A stretch of 64,000 bases of DNA from CAWAHD01 sp963781785 (lineage in GTDB: Bacteria; Planctomycetota; Planctomycetia; Isosphaerales; Isosphaeraceae), in NCBI GenBank assembly GCA_963781785.1, contig CAWAHD010000004.1:620001-684000 (forward strand), in the 5' to 3' direction. A model generated the notes under the pieces. It was given only the letters and a program-made list of their open reading frames with translations. It was not told the origin of the DNA and searched no databases. Positions 23,028 through 32,444 of the stretch are shown here, one piece after another. The translations under genes and the position numbers were made by a program. The first letter of the stretch is position 1; each line of letters opens with the position of its first letter.

Positions 23028-24121
23028 TCAGTGCGAGTGGCCATGCTCGGGGGTTGCCGACTCGTAATGCTTCTTGAGCAAGTCGTCGCCGAAATCGTTG
23101 TCGAAGTCTCGCCAGACGCTGTGTACGTGGTTGGCGTTGTTCTGGGTGTTGTCGTATTCGATCAGGAATGTCGGCCCCTGGATGCGGTAGTAGTGCCGCT
23201 CTCCGCGCTCCAGGCTTCCGGCCCATGCGAAGCCGATCTTGTCGACGCCCGCCTTGAGGATCTTGCCCAGGTCGTTACCGGCCAGCTCCGGGCGAAGCCG
23301 TTCCGCGTACAGGACGATGATCGAGTTCAGGAGGGCCTTCTGGTCGGCGCTCAGATCCGGCATCATGATCCCGGCCGGCTCAAGCGGCGTGGCCTTGCGG
23401 GCTGCGAGGGAAAGGATCTCCTTGGGGGCCTCTTGCTGAACGACCGCCTTCGTGCGCTGGCCTTCTTCCAGGGATTTGACGAGCTTGCGCGCAGATCCTC
23501 TTCTTCGCCAAGCACGCGAAGTCCCTGGCGAGGCCCGGTTTTGACCTCGGCGGGGTTGGTGCCCATGAACGTCGGTCCGCCGGCCACGCCCTTGTCTCCG
23601 ACGATCGTGAAATTGAGCGCCAGGTGGTGGCCTTCGAGGCGCCAGCCCCATGGCTCCTTGGAACCCGGTGAGTTCGGGTCGCCGAAGATGTTGAAGTAGT
23701 ACAGCTCAGGGTCCCGGACCGGGCCTTTTCCTTTCTCGATCGACGCCAGAATCTGCTCGAGGCTGATGATTGTCTCGGCCTTGATGTAGCCGCTCTGACT
23801 CAAGCCGCTGGCGAGCAGGGCGTGTGCCAGGGCCTTCTGCTCGCCGGACATCTCCTTGAAGGGCAAGCCCTTGCGGGGCCTCGGAATGAAGTGCCAGTCG
23901 TAGCGGAGCGCGTCTTTGAAATCGAAGCCGATCTTGAGCTTTTGATCGGGCGTGAGCGACGCCCACAGGTTCTTGGCGGCCGCCGCCATCTCGCGGGCTA
24001 CCTTGGCGGCTGGCGCTTTGTGGGTGTGGGGCCCCAAACCGTCGTGGGCCAAGCCAACAATCGAAAGACACGAGATTGTCGCGAACGCGATCGCGACGCA
24101 AAAGCTTCGGGCGCGTGACAT
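23028..24121 (-). CDS. DUF3500 family exported protein (frameshifted)
   Basis: ATG at 24121 opens a signal peptide (RSFCVAIAFATISCLSIVGLA). DUF3500 blocks follow: MAAAAKNLWASLTPDQKLK, the GDPNSPGSKEPWGWRLEGHHL segment typical of the family, then TIVGDKGVAGGPTFMGTNPAEV. Near 23490 the frame breaks, and the second frame continues as ARKLVKSLEEGQRTKAVV through MMPDLSADQKALLNSIIVLY and FLIEYDNTQNNANHVHSVW to the stop at 23028. About 363 residues in total. The family is widespread in planctomycetes and has no established function. The His-rich ends (GPHTHK and EHGHSH) could bind metal, which is speculation. Confidence 0.85.
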
Positions 24122-24690
24122 CGCGGATGTTCCTGATAAGGGCCGGTTGTCGAACGTCTCCGCTGCTCATCATACCAGACTGGCGACTGAAGTCATCTGG
24201 GTCGCCGACGAGGTTAGGGGCGCAACCGTCGCGGCCGTCCCTGACCAAAAACCGCTTGCGGTTCGGCGGCCGAATAACAAGGACACGCATCGCATCGATC
24301 CCGCCGAGAGACCACCGCGATTCCAACCGGTCGCAACTCAAAGACAGGGGGGGCTTTGCATGATCAACTACGCTCGTGATTCCGCTGCGTGTGCCCGCGC
24401 CAAAAGTGCCTGTCCTCTTCCTGAAAATCGAGCGATCGAGCGGGTGGCGCAACCGTGCCCGCGAGGTTCTTGGAGCGGGAGGAGAGGCAGTCAGGACGCC
24501 AAGAGAAGAGACCGGCGGTGGAGAAGATGGTGGAAGACCCACTGAAGGCGGGGTGCACCTCGCTCAGTGAGATATTGGCGAATGCTCTGCCGTTGCCGCC
24601 ATGAATCAAAGGATGAAGGATAAAAAAAACGGGGCGGCGGCCGTGAACGACCGCGGCCATGGTCAGCGCGGTGGCGCCGCCAGATACTGG
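24122..24690. other. Intergenic region
   Basis: No gene is supported in this ~570-bp stretch. It includes one short (GGATGAA)-type repeat, AAAGGATGAAGGAT, at 24608-24621, next to an A-run, and leads into the palindromic repeat cluster. Confidence 0.5.
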
Positions 24691-25004
24691 CACCCTCTCC
24701 TTTTGGGAGAGGGCTGGGGTGAGGGTCCGGATGATCACGATCAGCCAGGTTGCGCATCCGGCCATGCAACCTGAGAAGGCTCACGGTGGGGCTTGGCCCC
24801 GACCGCAGCCCTTTCCCACGGGAGAGGGAGCCCGTCAAACCCATCCGCCGGCAGTGTGCTGTGGGGCTCGGCCCTCACCCCAGCCCTCTCCCTCAGGAGA
24901 GGGAGCCAGAAAACCCATCCGCCGCCAGTGTGCGGTGGGCTTGGTGCTCACCCCAGCCCTCTCCCTCGGGAGAGGGAGCCGGAACAATCCGCCGGCCGCC
25001 AGTG
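24691..25004. repeat. Palindromic repeat cluster: one inverted copy and three tandem ~75-bp units
   Basis: An inverted copy (CCCTCTCC-TTTTG-GGAGAGGG followed by CTGGGGTGAGGG) lies at 24692-24726. Three tandem units with a 74-75 bp period follow from ~24782. Each holds the stem CCCTCTCC/GGAGAGGG, or a close variant in the first unit, then CCATCCGCCGSCAGTGTG and a GTGGGGCTYGG box. The last unit is interrupted at 25004 by the IS4-type element and continues at 26523 with TGCTGTGGAGCTCGG. A related single unit is at 8131-8192. Confidence 0.88.
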
Positions 25005-26514
25005 CAATAGTGTCCGGGATTCCGCATGCAAAGACGTTCTTATGAGCAAATTCACTGCATCTTTGCCTCTCAGCTTTGCTCTCGTTGGCTCGGTGACAAA
25101 TCGAGGGCGATCACCGCGCATGCGGCGGCGCCGACCTCGGCCGCGGGCGCGGACTGGCCCGAATCACTTATTTGGTTTTTTCGGCACGCTGCCGCGCGAC
25201 TCGGTTGCGCTGCATCTGGCATTGTCGTTCCCGCTCCCGAAGGATTGGCATGATCTCGTCCAAGCTCGCCGATCCGTTGGCCACCATTCCCATCATCGTG
25301 AACAGGTACTTGCTGGGACGATGGCCCGTATGGAGGTAAAGCAACGTAACACCGATCACGGCTACGTAGAAGTTCAGCAACACCCCCTCGCGGCTGTGGC
25401 TGATCAGGTGGTCGAACCTGGCGTACGATTTCACCCAGCGGAAAAACAGCTCGATTTGCCACCGATTCCGGTACAAGATTCCAATGACCGACGCGTCGAG
25501 GTCGAGCAAGGTTGTCAGCAGATAGACCGGATTCCCGGGGTCGTCCGGGGAGACGATCACCACCTCGCGGAGAACCATGTTCGGCGCCTTGCGATGAGCC
25601 GAACCAACCAAACGTACGAGGCGGTCACTGATGACGTTGGCGTCGCGGGCGTCTTGAGTCAGTTCACGGATCTCAACGGTTTCGAGCTTGGGACAGCGCG
25701 GTCCCGGCTCCCGAATCCGCATCACGAAATCAGCGGCCTTGGGGGGGTGGGCCTCGATCAACTCGAAGCTGAAAATCCCTCGATCGTAGATGTGAATCGC
25801 ATTGCAAGTGATCGTATCCAGGGCGGTTTTCGCCTCGCCTTCGCCGTGCTCGGGGATGACGATCAACTCCGGGAGCCAGGTCTCGACATCAACGTGGAAA
25901 TCGAGTCGGGCCCCGGTTTTACTGCCCCGTCGGCGGATCGCCCATGTGACGGCGGCGGCGGCTTTGAGGAAGGTGCCGTCCACGGCCAAGATCTGACGGT
26001 GCAGCGCGCAGAGCGGCTCGGCGGCTTTGGCCTGCCCCGGTTTGAGGACTTCTCGCCGGAGGTGATCGAGGATCGGCTGCAATCGGGTCGGGTCGGCCAA
26101 CTTGTTGAAGTCGGAGAGGGTGCTTTTGCAGAGTTTCCTGATGGTAAGGTGTTTCTGAGCTTGTCGCGTCTGGCTGAAATCCTCCATGGTTCTGAGGGTT
26201 CGCAGCGCGGGGTTGAAAAAGGCAAGGAGGTAGGCGACAAAGACATCGTCGAGGAAAAGGTCGCGATTGCCGTGGGGATCTTGTTCCCGCAGTTGGTCGA
26301 TGAGCCGTTCGAGGGAGTGGACGTGCTTGGCCCCGACGACCTGCTCGGGCCAGATCGGCAGACGCGACAACTCCGACTCGAGTCGCTTGCGATTTCGGGA
26401 AGGTGTAGCCGGTTGTGGGGATCGCTTCTTGGCCGCCATTAAGGGACAGCTTGGCCAACCCCCCCCAAATAGCGCAAGAGAAGATTTGGTGAAGACGAAT
26501 CCCGGACACTATTG
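25005..26514 (-). mobile_element. IS4-family insertion sequence, complete, with 18-bp inverted repeats and 8-bp target duplication
   Basis: The ends are perfect 18-bp inverted repeats: CAATAGTGTCCGGGATTC at 25005-25022 and its complement at 26497-26514. They are flanked by a direct repeat CGCCAGTG (24997-25004 and 26515-26522). Removing the element with one duplication copy rebuilds the 75-bp repeat unit (CGCCAGTG joined to TGCTGTGG), which independently confirms the boundaries. The element is 1510 bp and holds one intact transposase. Confidence 0.95.
25168..26439 (-). CDS. IS4-type DDE transposase
   Basis: This intact 423-residue protein fills most of the 1.5-kb element. The DDE triad of IS4-type enzymes is visible as D in ILAVDGTFLKAA, D in IHIYDRGIFSFELIE, and E in the Y-(2)-R-(3)-E-(6)-K motif YRNRWQIELFFRWVK. 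It would cut and join the 18-bp terminal repeats. The Lys/Arg-rich N-terminus probably contributes to DNA binding. Intactness and the perfect target duplication suggest a recent and possibly still active insertion. Confidence 0.93.
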   Translation of the reverse strand: MAAKKRSPQPATPSRNRKRLESELSRLPIWPEQVVGAKHVHSLERLIDQLREQDPHGNRDLFLDDVFVAYLLAFFNPALRTLRTMEDFSQTRQAQKHLTIRKLCKSTLSDFNKLADPTRLQPILDHLRREVLKPGQAKAAEPLCALHRQILAVDGTFLKAAAAVTWAIRRRGSKTGARLDFHVDVETWLPELIVIPEHGEGEAKTALDTITCNAIHIYDRGIFSFELIEAHPPKAADFVMRIREPGPRCPKLETVEIRELTQDARDANVISDRLVRLVGSAHRKAPNMVLREVVIVSPDDPGNPVYLLTTLLDLDASVIGILYRNRWQIELFFRWVKSYARFDHLISHSREGVLLNFYVAVIGVTLLYLHTGHRPSKYLFTMMGMVANGSASLDEIMPILRERERQCQMQRNRVARQRAEKTK

Positions 26515-26816
26515 CGCCAGTGTGCTGTGGAGCTCGGAATCGGCATCACATTCGGCAGAAACGACAAATCACGAATGATCACGCTCTCGTCTCGACACGG
26601 TTCCGATTATTCAGCCGCCGCGGTCTAACATCATTCGTGATAAATCATTACATCCGAAATTCGGGGTACCGATTGGCATCGTCCCAAAAAGGGCGAATCG
26701 GGCGTCGTGCGGGTTGACAGTTGGCAAGCTTTTACCAGCAGGCCCTTGATTTTTGCGGGGGCGGACCTGATGTGTGCGGTTGTAAACCACTCCGACACAC
26801 AACAGGAACCACCCCC

Positions 26817-28412
26817 ATGCATACCCTACCCTTTGGTTGCTGGATTACCAACGCGGCTGCCGGTTTGACGGGCGTCTATGGCGCCGTCACCGATCAGGCC
26901 CATCTGAGCGGCTGTAGCCGCCAGACTGTCTACGTGCATACTTACCAGGTCGTCGCCGCCCTCGAGGCCCAGCACAGTGGCGGACCAACCCGAGAGGAGT
27001 TGGTCCGGGAGAATGAAGCTCTCCGCCGAGAAAACGCGCAACTGTGGGACTGGCTGTTCCAAACCGTTGAGTTTCCCGAGGTCAAGCAACAGGAGTTCAC
27101 GGTCACGGCCCTGGCCATGGGGCTGAGCCTCAACCAAAACCTCGGCTTACTGAGAATCGTCCTGGGTGCACAGGCGGCACCCGGTCGCTCGACGATCCAT
27201 CGCTGGGCCCAAGCCGCCGGTGACGCCGCCGGTGTGGTCCTCGAGCGACTGGATCATTCCTGCGGGGAGTTGGTGCTGGAGGGCTGTCTCGATGAGATCT
27301 TCTTCCACGGACGACCGGTGCTGGTGGGGGTCGAACCTCGCAGCATGATGTGGTTCCTGGGGAAGAAAGCCGACAATTATCAAGGATCGACCTGGTTCAA
27401 GGAATTGCAGCCTTGGATCTGGTTGCGCTATGTGACCTCCGACGCAGGCGCAGGATTGCGGGTGGGACTGGCCCAGTTGCAACGGTACCAACGCGCGACC
27501 AACCGAGTCCCTCTGGAGAAGGGGCTGGACGTGTTCCACACCAAGCGGGAAGCCCGGCGGGTCTTGGGCATGCTGTGGGCTCGGGTGGAGCGGTGCTGGG
27601 AGCAAGCCGAGGCCGCCGACCGAGCCCTCGACCAGAGGAGCCGGCAGGGGCGCGGCCTGTGGGGATTGACTCACAAGGTCCGCGTGAAATGGGAGAAAGC
27701 ATCACGTGTCTTTGAACTGTATGAGAAGAGAGAGAAGGCTTGGCAACGAGCCGAGCTGGCCCTGAATGTCTTTCGTCCCGATGGTCGACTCAACGATCGG
27801 GCTTGGGCGCAAGAGCAAGTCAAGTGGGCTTTGTCCCGGCTCGTGGGCTCGGTATGGGCCAAGGTGCGTGGTTTCCTTCAGAACAAGGAGTCATTCACGT
27901 TCTTGGACCGGTTGCACGACCAGTTGGGTCGACTGTCGCTACCGGAGACGTCGCGCGACGCCTTGGTCCACCTGTGGTGGCTGCGCCGGCAACGGCCGAG
28001 GAAATCGGCCGACACGGCGGTCGCAGGTTATCGCCATGTGGCTCCAGTGGTACAGCAGATCCTCTGCGAGAAGTTGGACCCGAACTGGCGGGAATCGTAC
28101 CGTCGGGTCGCGGCGGTCCTGCGTCAGACGGTGCGTGCCAGCAGCGCGGTGGAGTGTATGAACAGCGTCTTGCGGATGCATCAGTCGCGGCATCGAACGC
28201 TGACGCAACCGATGTTGGACCTGAAACGGCTGTACTGGAATACTCGCGTGTTTGTCGGGGGGAAGCGAAAAGGCCGCTGTCCGTATGAGCATTTGGGCCT
28301 CAAGCTGCCCAGTTATGACTTTTGGCGCTTGCTCCGAGCAGAGATGATGCCCGCCCTCGCGAGAGCTAACCCAACTTTCGCACCCGAGATGAGATCACCC
28401 CTTATTTTGTAG
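26817..28412 (+). CDS. Transposase of unclassified DDE family
   Basis: This is an intact 531-residue protein from ATG 26817. It has a helix-turn-helix-like N-terminus (HLSGCSRQTVYVHTYQVV), a leucine-zipper-like stretch (REELVRENEALRRENAQL), then a catalytic-type region with an acidic strand (LVLEGCLDEIFFHGRPVLV). The C-terminal block is SSAVECMNSVLRMHQSRHR with NTRVFVGGKRKGRCPYEHLG, where the Glu in VEC is a candidate third acid. The C-terminal block resembles planctomycete transposases, but I cannot name the IS family. Codon usage and GC are similar to the host. Confidence 0.78.
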   Translation: MHTLPFGCWITNAAAGLTGVYGAVTDQAHLSGCSRQTVYVHTYQVVAALEAQHSGGPTREELVRENEALRRENAQLWDWLFQTVEFPEVKQQEFTVTALAMGLSLNQNLGLLRIVLGAQAAPGRSTIHRWAQAAGDAAGVVLERLDHSCGELVLEGCLDEIFFHGRPVLVGVEPRSMMWFLGKKADNYQGSTWFKELQPWIWLRYVTSDAGAGLRVGLAQLQRYQRATNRVPLEKGLDVFHTKREARRVLGMLWARVERCWEQAEAADRALDQRSRQGRGLWGLTHKVRVKWEKASRVFELYEKREKAWQRAELALNVFRPDGRLNDRAWAQEQVKWALSRLVGSVWAKVRGFLQNKESFTFLDRLHDQLGRLSLPETSRDALVHLWWLRRQRPRKSADTAVAGYRHVAPVVQQILCEKLDPNWRESYRRVAAVLRQTVRASSAVECMNSVLRMHQSRHRTLTQPMLDLKRLYWNTRVFVGGKRKGRCPYEHLGLKLPSYDFWRLLRAEMMPALARANPTFAPEMRSPLIL

Positions 28413-28429
28413 GGGCGAACGTCGTTTTC

Positions 28430-30362
28430 AGTCACTATAATCGAACAGGATCAATCAGCTCCAGGTCTTGATTGGTTGCATTATTTCCAGTGGGACACCC
28501 AGCAGCCGGTAGAGTTCCAGATGCTCCGGTTCGGGTGTCATCCCTTTGCGGATGCGAAGGAGCTTTCCGCCGTCCGATGGCAGGACGATCGTCGCCACTT
28601 GGTGTGTCGCCAGAGTCTGGCGTACCGTTGCCCAGGAGGTGTGAACTCCCTGATTCAACAACGTGGTCTCGATCGCGACCAGCAAGTGATAGGCGAGCAC
28701 GCACAAGAAAATATGAGTCTCCACTCGATGTTCCAGGTGATGGAAGATCGGCCGTTCCGCCAACGGCGTTTTGATCATCCGGAAGGCATTCTCGGCCCGA
28801 GTCAGCGTCATATACATCAACCACGCCTCGCGGGCGGAAAGGTCGATGCGATCGGTGCGTAGCAAGTAACCGCCATCGAGCAATTCGGCGTTGGCTTTCT
28901 TGTCGGCGTTGGGCTCGTGAGTCAGCTTCCCGCTGGTCGCATCCCAGGTGATCGTGTGATAACGGCCAACGCGGGGATAACGTTCTTTAAGTCGCCCGAT
29001 TGCCTCTCCAATGGCGATCTCGCGTTTGAGCCGACCCTTCTCGATCCGCTGCTGTAACCGGTCAAGATCAGCGAGGAAGCGTTGTTCTTGCTTCTCGCGA
29101 ATCGCGCGGTCTTTGGCCACTCGTTCTTCACTGTGACACAGCACGACTAACTCCGCTCCCTGGCGGACCGATTTAACTCGGACTACGGACTTCTTCTGGC
29201 ACGGATTCAAGGGCGATGGTTCACGGGGAACCAGTTCAAAGCCTTCCGGCTCCTCGAACTGGTCCAGCCACTTGTCTCTCTCGGGCTGCCGAGCTGCCAC
29301 CACATAGTGGTGCTTGCGTTGTTGGATCTCGGTGAGATTCTCGGCAAAGGCCATGCCGCGGTCGACAACGACCGTGGACCCCTCGGGCATGCCGACGCGC
29401 TCTTTGAGGAGATCGAGAATGCGCCCCAACGTGTTGCGATCCTGGGCATTGCCTTCGAAGATTTCATGTGCGATGGGAAATCCTTCCCGACCGATCACCA
29501 AGCCCACCACGACCTGCTTGCAGTCGGGGCGTTTGTCACGCGAATAGCCGCGTTTGGCCTTGGGATTTCGCTTGGCTTGGCCCTCGAAATAGGTGCTGGT
29601 CAGGTCATAGAGGTAGATCGTGGTGTCGAGCTGGAACAAACGCCGCTCTTGCTCGACTAAGTCCGACTCGATGGTGGCGCGGTTGGGATGGAGCCGATCG
29701 AGGTTGCGATAAAGGGAATCGTCAACCAAGGTTGTGAAATCCACACCGAGAATGTCTCCCAGCGCTGTGGAACGGATCCAATCCGGCATGGCGTGCTCGC
29801 TGTCGGGATGAATCAGCCGGTTCAAGGTCATGGCGCAAGTGAGTTGGATGGCCTTGATGGAGAAACCCCTTCGCTTGAGGATCGCGTCGAATCCCAACCG
29901 CTTCCAGAACTGGAAGCCAACATGGACTGGGCCAGCCGTGCGGTGCTGCGTGGCAGTGACCCCGTCTACACGCACGGTGACGAGATCGCCGGACCGATCC
30001 GAATCACGGGTAGGCTCGATGGGCTCAGGAGACGAACGAGCCCCGCGAACACGAACCCGGCGGACGATCTGCTCTACTTCTGGATCGGAGTTTGAGAAGA
30101 GATCGCGCTGACCGACCAGCGCTTCCTCGACCTTGTGGGCCAGCCGAAGCCAGTCCTCGGCAGGCCGAGGAGAGAGGTCGCCCAGCGAACAGATGACCTT
30201 TTGCCGCGGTCCTTTGGGCGTGTGGACGGACTCGACCAACAGATAGTTGGTATAGGTCTTGTCCTTGTACCGGCGGGTAGTCTTGCGGACGTACATAGCC
30301 ACTATGAGTACCTGGTCTCCCCAAAAAATCAAGGGAAGCTTCGCCACTTTTAGTCACTATAA
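28430..30362 (-). mobile_element. IS1634-type insertion sequence (boundaries tentative)
   Basis: An 11-bp direct repeat AGTCACTATAA occurs at 28430-28440 and 30352-30362, immediately outside an IS1634-family transposase gene. The similarity extends left in both copies (24 bp with about 18 matches). It may be a target duplication, or two element ends in the same orientation. No matching inverted terminal repeats could be found by eye. Confidence 0.6.
28455..30296 (-). CDS. IS1634-family transposase
   Basis: This intact ~613-residue transposase is read from ATG 30296, chosen because MYVRKTTRRYKDKTYTNYLL is the usual family N-terminus; an in-frame ATG lies 51 nt upstream. DDE residues are recognisable as D in IYLYDLTSTYFEG, D in TVVVDRGMAF and E in LTRAENAFRMIKTPL, all characteristic of IS1634/IS4-superfamily enzymes. 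The C-terminal HIFLCVLAYHLLVAIE block is also typical. No frameshift is present. Confidence 0.92.
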   Translation of the reverse strand: MYVRKTTRRYKDKTYTNYLLVESVHTPKGPRQKVICSLGDLSPRPAEDWLRLAHKVEEALVGQRDLFSNSDPEVEQIVRRVRVRGARSSPEPIEPTRDSDRSGDLVTVRVDGVTATQHRTAGPVHVGFQFWKRLGFDAILKRRGFSIKAIQLTCAMTLNRLIHPDSEHAMPDWIRSTALGDILGVDFTTLVDDSLYRNLDRLHPNRATIESDLVEQERRLFQLDTTIYLYDLTSTYFEGQAKRNPKAKRGYSRDKRPDCKQVVVGLVIGREGFPIAHEIFEGNAQDRNTLGRILDLLKERVGMPEGSTVVVDRGMAFAENLTEIQQRKHHYVVAARQPERDKWLDQFEEPEGFELVPREPSPLNPCQKKSVVRVKSVRQGAELVVLCHSEERVAKDRAIREKQEQRFLADLDRLQQRIEKGRLKREIAIGEAIGRLKERYPRVGRYHTITWDATSGKLTHEPNADKKANAELLDGGYLLRTDRIDLSAREAWLMYMTLTRAENAFRMIKTPLAERPIFHHLEHRVETHIFLCVLAYHLLVAIETTLLNQGVHTSWATVRQTLATHQVATIVLPSDGGKLLRIRKGMTPEPEHLELYRLLGVPLEIMQPIKTWS

Positions 30363-30669
30363 CGGCCGAATGAGTGAAAGAACGCTTAAGAATAAGTAGG
30401 TGCACAGCCGAAAATCGGCTATCTCTTAATTCTCTCCTGCGAAGGTTGGGCTAAGGCAAAAGCCAAAGAAAACGCTGTCGCGGCTTGACGTAAAAAGTGT
30501 CAACCTGCAATCTTCCGATTTGGGACGATCCCTTCCGATTATTCAGGCGACACGCGAAAGTCCAATGCCTGTAAGGCCGCGGCGGCCGCGGCGGCGTTTT
30601 TGGCACCTCGCAGAGTTTGCGCACGCTTCTGGCGCGAAATGATTGACCCTGGAACAATTGCCAGCCCGC

Positions 30670-32358
30670 TCACGCCGTTTCGACCTGTGCGGCTTCGTGC
30701 AGTCCCCATTCGCTGATCGCTTGGTCTCGGAGCACGTGCTTGCGGATCTTCCCCGTCACGGTCCGCGGCAGGCTGTCGACGATCATGACGTACTGCGGAA
30801 TCTTGAAATGGGCGATCTGGTCCCGGCAGAAGAGCCGGACCTCCTCGGCGGTCAGGAGCATGCCCGTCCTGGCGACGATCCAGGCGGCGACGGACTCGCC
30901 GTACTTGACGTCGGGCACGCCGGCGACGGCCACCTCGGCGATTGCCGGATGACTGTGCAGGAACTCTTCCACTTCGGCCGGATAGATGTTCTCGCCGCCG
31001 CGGATGATCAGCTCCTTGCTGCGGCCGACGATCCGGTAGTTGCCGTCGTCCCGGCGCCGCGCCAGGTCGCCTGTGTGCAACCAGCCGCCAGAGCGGATCG
31101 CCCGGGCAGTCGCCTCGGAGTTGTTGTAATAGCCGGCCATCACGCAATGCCCGCGCACGCAGAGCTCTCCGTTCTCGCCGGTGGCCTTCTCCTCGCCTGT
31201 CGCAGGGTCGAGGAGCTTCACCTCCAATCCCGGTATCGGATGCCCCACCGTCCCGACACGAATTTCGATGGGGTCGTCAACCGAGGTGAAGGTGATGATC
31301 GGCGAGGCCTCCGTCTGGCCGTACCCGATGCAGATCTCACGGATGCCCATGATCTTGACGACCTTCTCCATGAGCGGAAGCGGGCATGGAGCCCCCGACA
31401 TGATGCCCGTGCGCAGGCTCGTCAAGTCGTAACGCGCAAAATCAGGATGTCCGAGCTGCGCGACGTACATCGTGGGCACGCCGTACACCGACGTGCAGCG
31501 CTCGATCTCGATCGCCGCCAGGGCGGCCCCTGCGTCGAACGCTGGAGCAGGCACGACGATGGCGGAACCATACACGGCGCAGACCATCGTGCCGAGCACG
31601 CAGCCGAAACAATGGTAAAACGGCACCGGCACGCAAACCCTGTCGGCCGCGGTGTAACGTAAGCGGTCGCCGGTGTAGAACGCGTTTGTGAGCACATTGC
31701 GGTGTGTGAGCATCGCCCCCTTGGGGAGTCCGGTCGTTCCCGACGTGAACTGAATGTTGTGCACGTCGGTCGCGCGGACTGCGGCTTTACAGGTCTCGAG
31801 GCCGGAATGGGCCGCACCTTCACAGTCCTGGATGTTGCTCCAGGTGTGCCAGCCGGGCCCAGGGCGATCGCCCAACGAGACCAATCGTTTCAAACGGGGG
31901 AACCGGGGGCACGTCCAATCGAGCGAGGAGGCCGCGGCAGCTTCGGGACAGAGAGACTCGACCATCGACACAAAGTTGGACCCCTTGAACGGGCTGCCGG
32001 CAATCAAGGTTGCCACATCGGCCATGCGCAAGGCGTCGGAGAGTTCGTGGGCGCGATAAGCCGGGTTGACGTTCACCAGGACGGCACCGATGCGTCCGGT
32101 TGCAAACTGCGTGAGGATCCATTCCGGGACGTTCATCGACCAGATGCCCACGTGCTCGCCCGGCTCGACTCCCAGTGAAAGCAGCCACGACGCTGCTCGG
32201 TCGACCCGCCGGTCCAGCTCGCGCCACGACCAGCGGAGCTTCAACTGCGGGAATACGACCGCATCCTGATCCGGGTATCGCTCGGCAGTCCGCGCCAGTA
32301 CGCTGCCGACCGTGTGATCCCACACCCAGGGAAGTGGAGACGGGGCGTCGTCGATCAT
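30670..32358 (-). CDS. AMP-binding acyl-CoA synthetase
   Basis: This 562-residue ANL-superfamily ligase activates a carboxylic acid to its acyl-CoA through an acyl-adenylate. ATG 32358 is 11 nt after GGGGAG; a longer frame exists but is not protein-like. Core motifs are FTSGTTGLPKGAML (P-loop-like A3), GYGQTEASPIITFT (A5), GWLHTGDLARR (A7), RSKELIIRGGENIYP (A8) and PRTVTGKIRKHVLR with the catalytic Lys (A10). It is the last gene of a minus-strand cluster with enoyl-CoA hydratase, AtuA and a carboxyltransferase, so medium-chain or branched acyl groups are the likely substrates (inference). Confidence 0.92.
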   Translation of the reverse strand: MIDDAPSPLPWVWDHTVGSVLARTAERYPDQDAVVFPQLKLRWSWRELDRRVDRAASWLLSLGVEPGEHVGIWSMNVPEWILTQFATGRIGAVLVNVNPAYRAHELSDALRMADVATLIAGSPFKGSNFVSMVESLCPEAAAASSLDWTCPRFPRLKRLVSLGDRPGPGWHTWSNIQDCEGAAHSGLETCKAAVRATDVHNIQFTSGTTGLPKGAMLTHRNVLTNAFYTGDRLRYTAADRVCVPVPFYHCFGCVLGTMVCAVYGSAIVVPAPAFDAGAALAAIEIERCTSVYGVPTMYVAQLGHPDFARYDLTSLRTGIMSGAPCPLPLMEKVVKIMGIREICIGYGQTEASPIITFTSVDDPIEIRVGTVGHPIPGLEVKLLDPATGEEKATGENGELCVRGHCVMAGYYNNSEATARAIRSGGWLHTGDLARRRDDGNYRIVGRSKELIIRGGENIYPAEVEEFLHSHPAIAEVAVAGVPDVKYGESVAAWIVARTGMLLTAEEVRLFCRDQIAHFKIPQYVMIVDSLPRTVTGKIRKHVLRDQAISEWGLHEAAQVETA

Positions 32359-32444
32359 GGCGGTTCGTGCTCCCCAAGCTGAACTGCGGAGGGTCCGTGA
32401 ATCGAGCGGAACCCGCTCCCGTTCCTGATTCCATCGACGGGGGG

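Larger units (their letters stand above)
26675..30532. mobile_element. Probable second transposon, disrupted by a nested IS1634-type element
   Basis: Near the left side, ATCGTCCCAAA (26678-26688) and GGTTGACA (26712-26719) occur in order. At the right side, their complements TGTCAACC (30498-30505) and TTTGGGACGAT (30519-30529) occur in mirrored order. This suggests imperfect terminal inverted repeats of one element that carries the 26817-28412 transposase and was later split by the element at ~28430-30362. The spacing of the two boxes differs by 10 bp between ends, so the exact boundaries are uncertain. A 14-bp direct repeat TTCCGATTATTCAG lies at 26601-26614 and 30533-30546; it abuts the right end but is ~60 bp from the left end. 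Confidence 0.5.
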
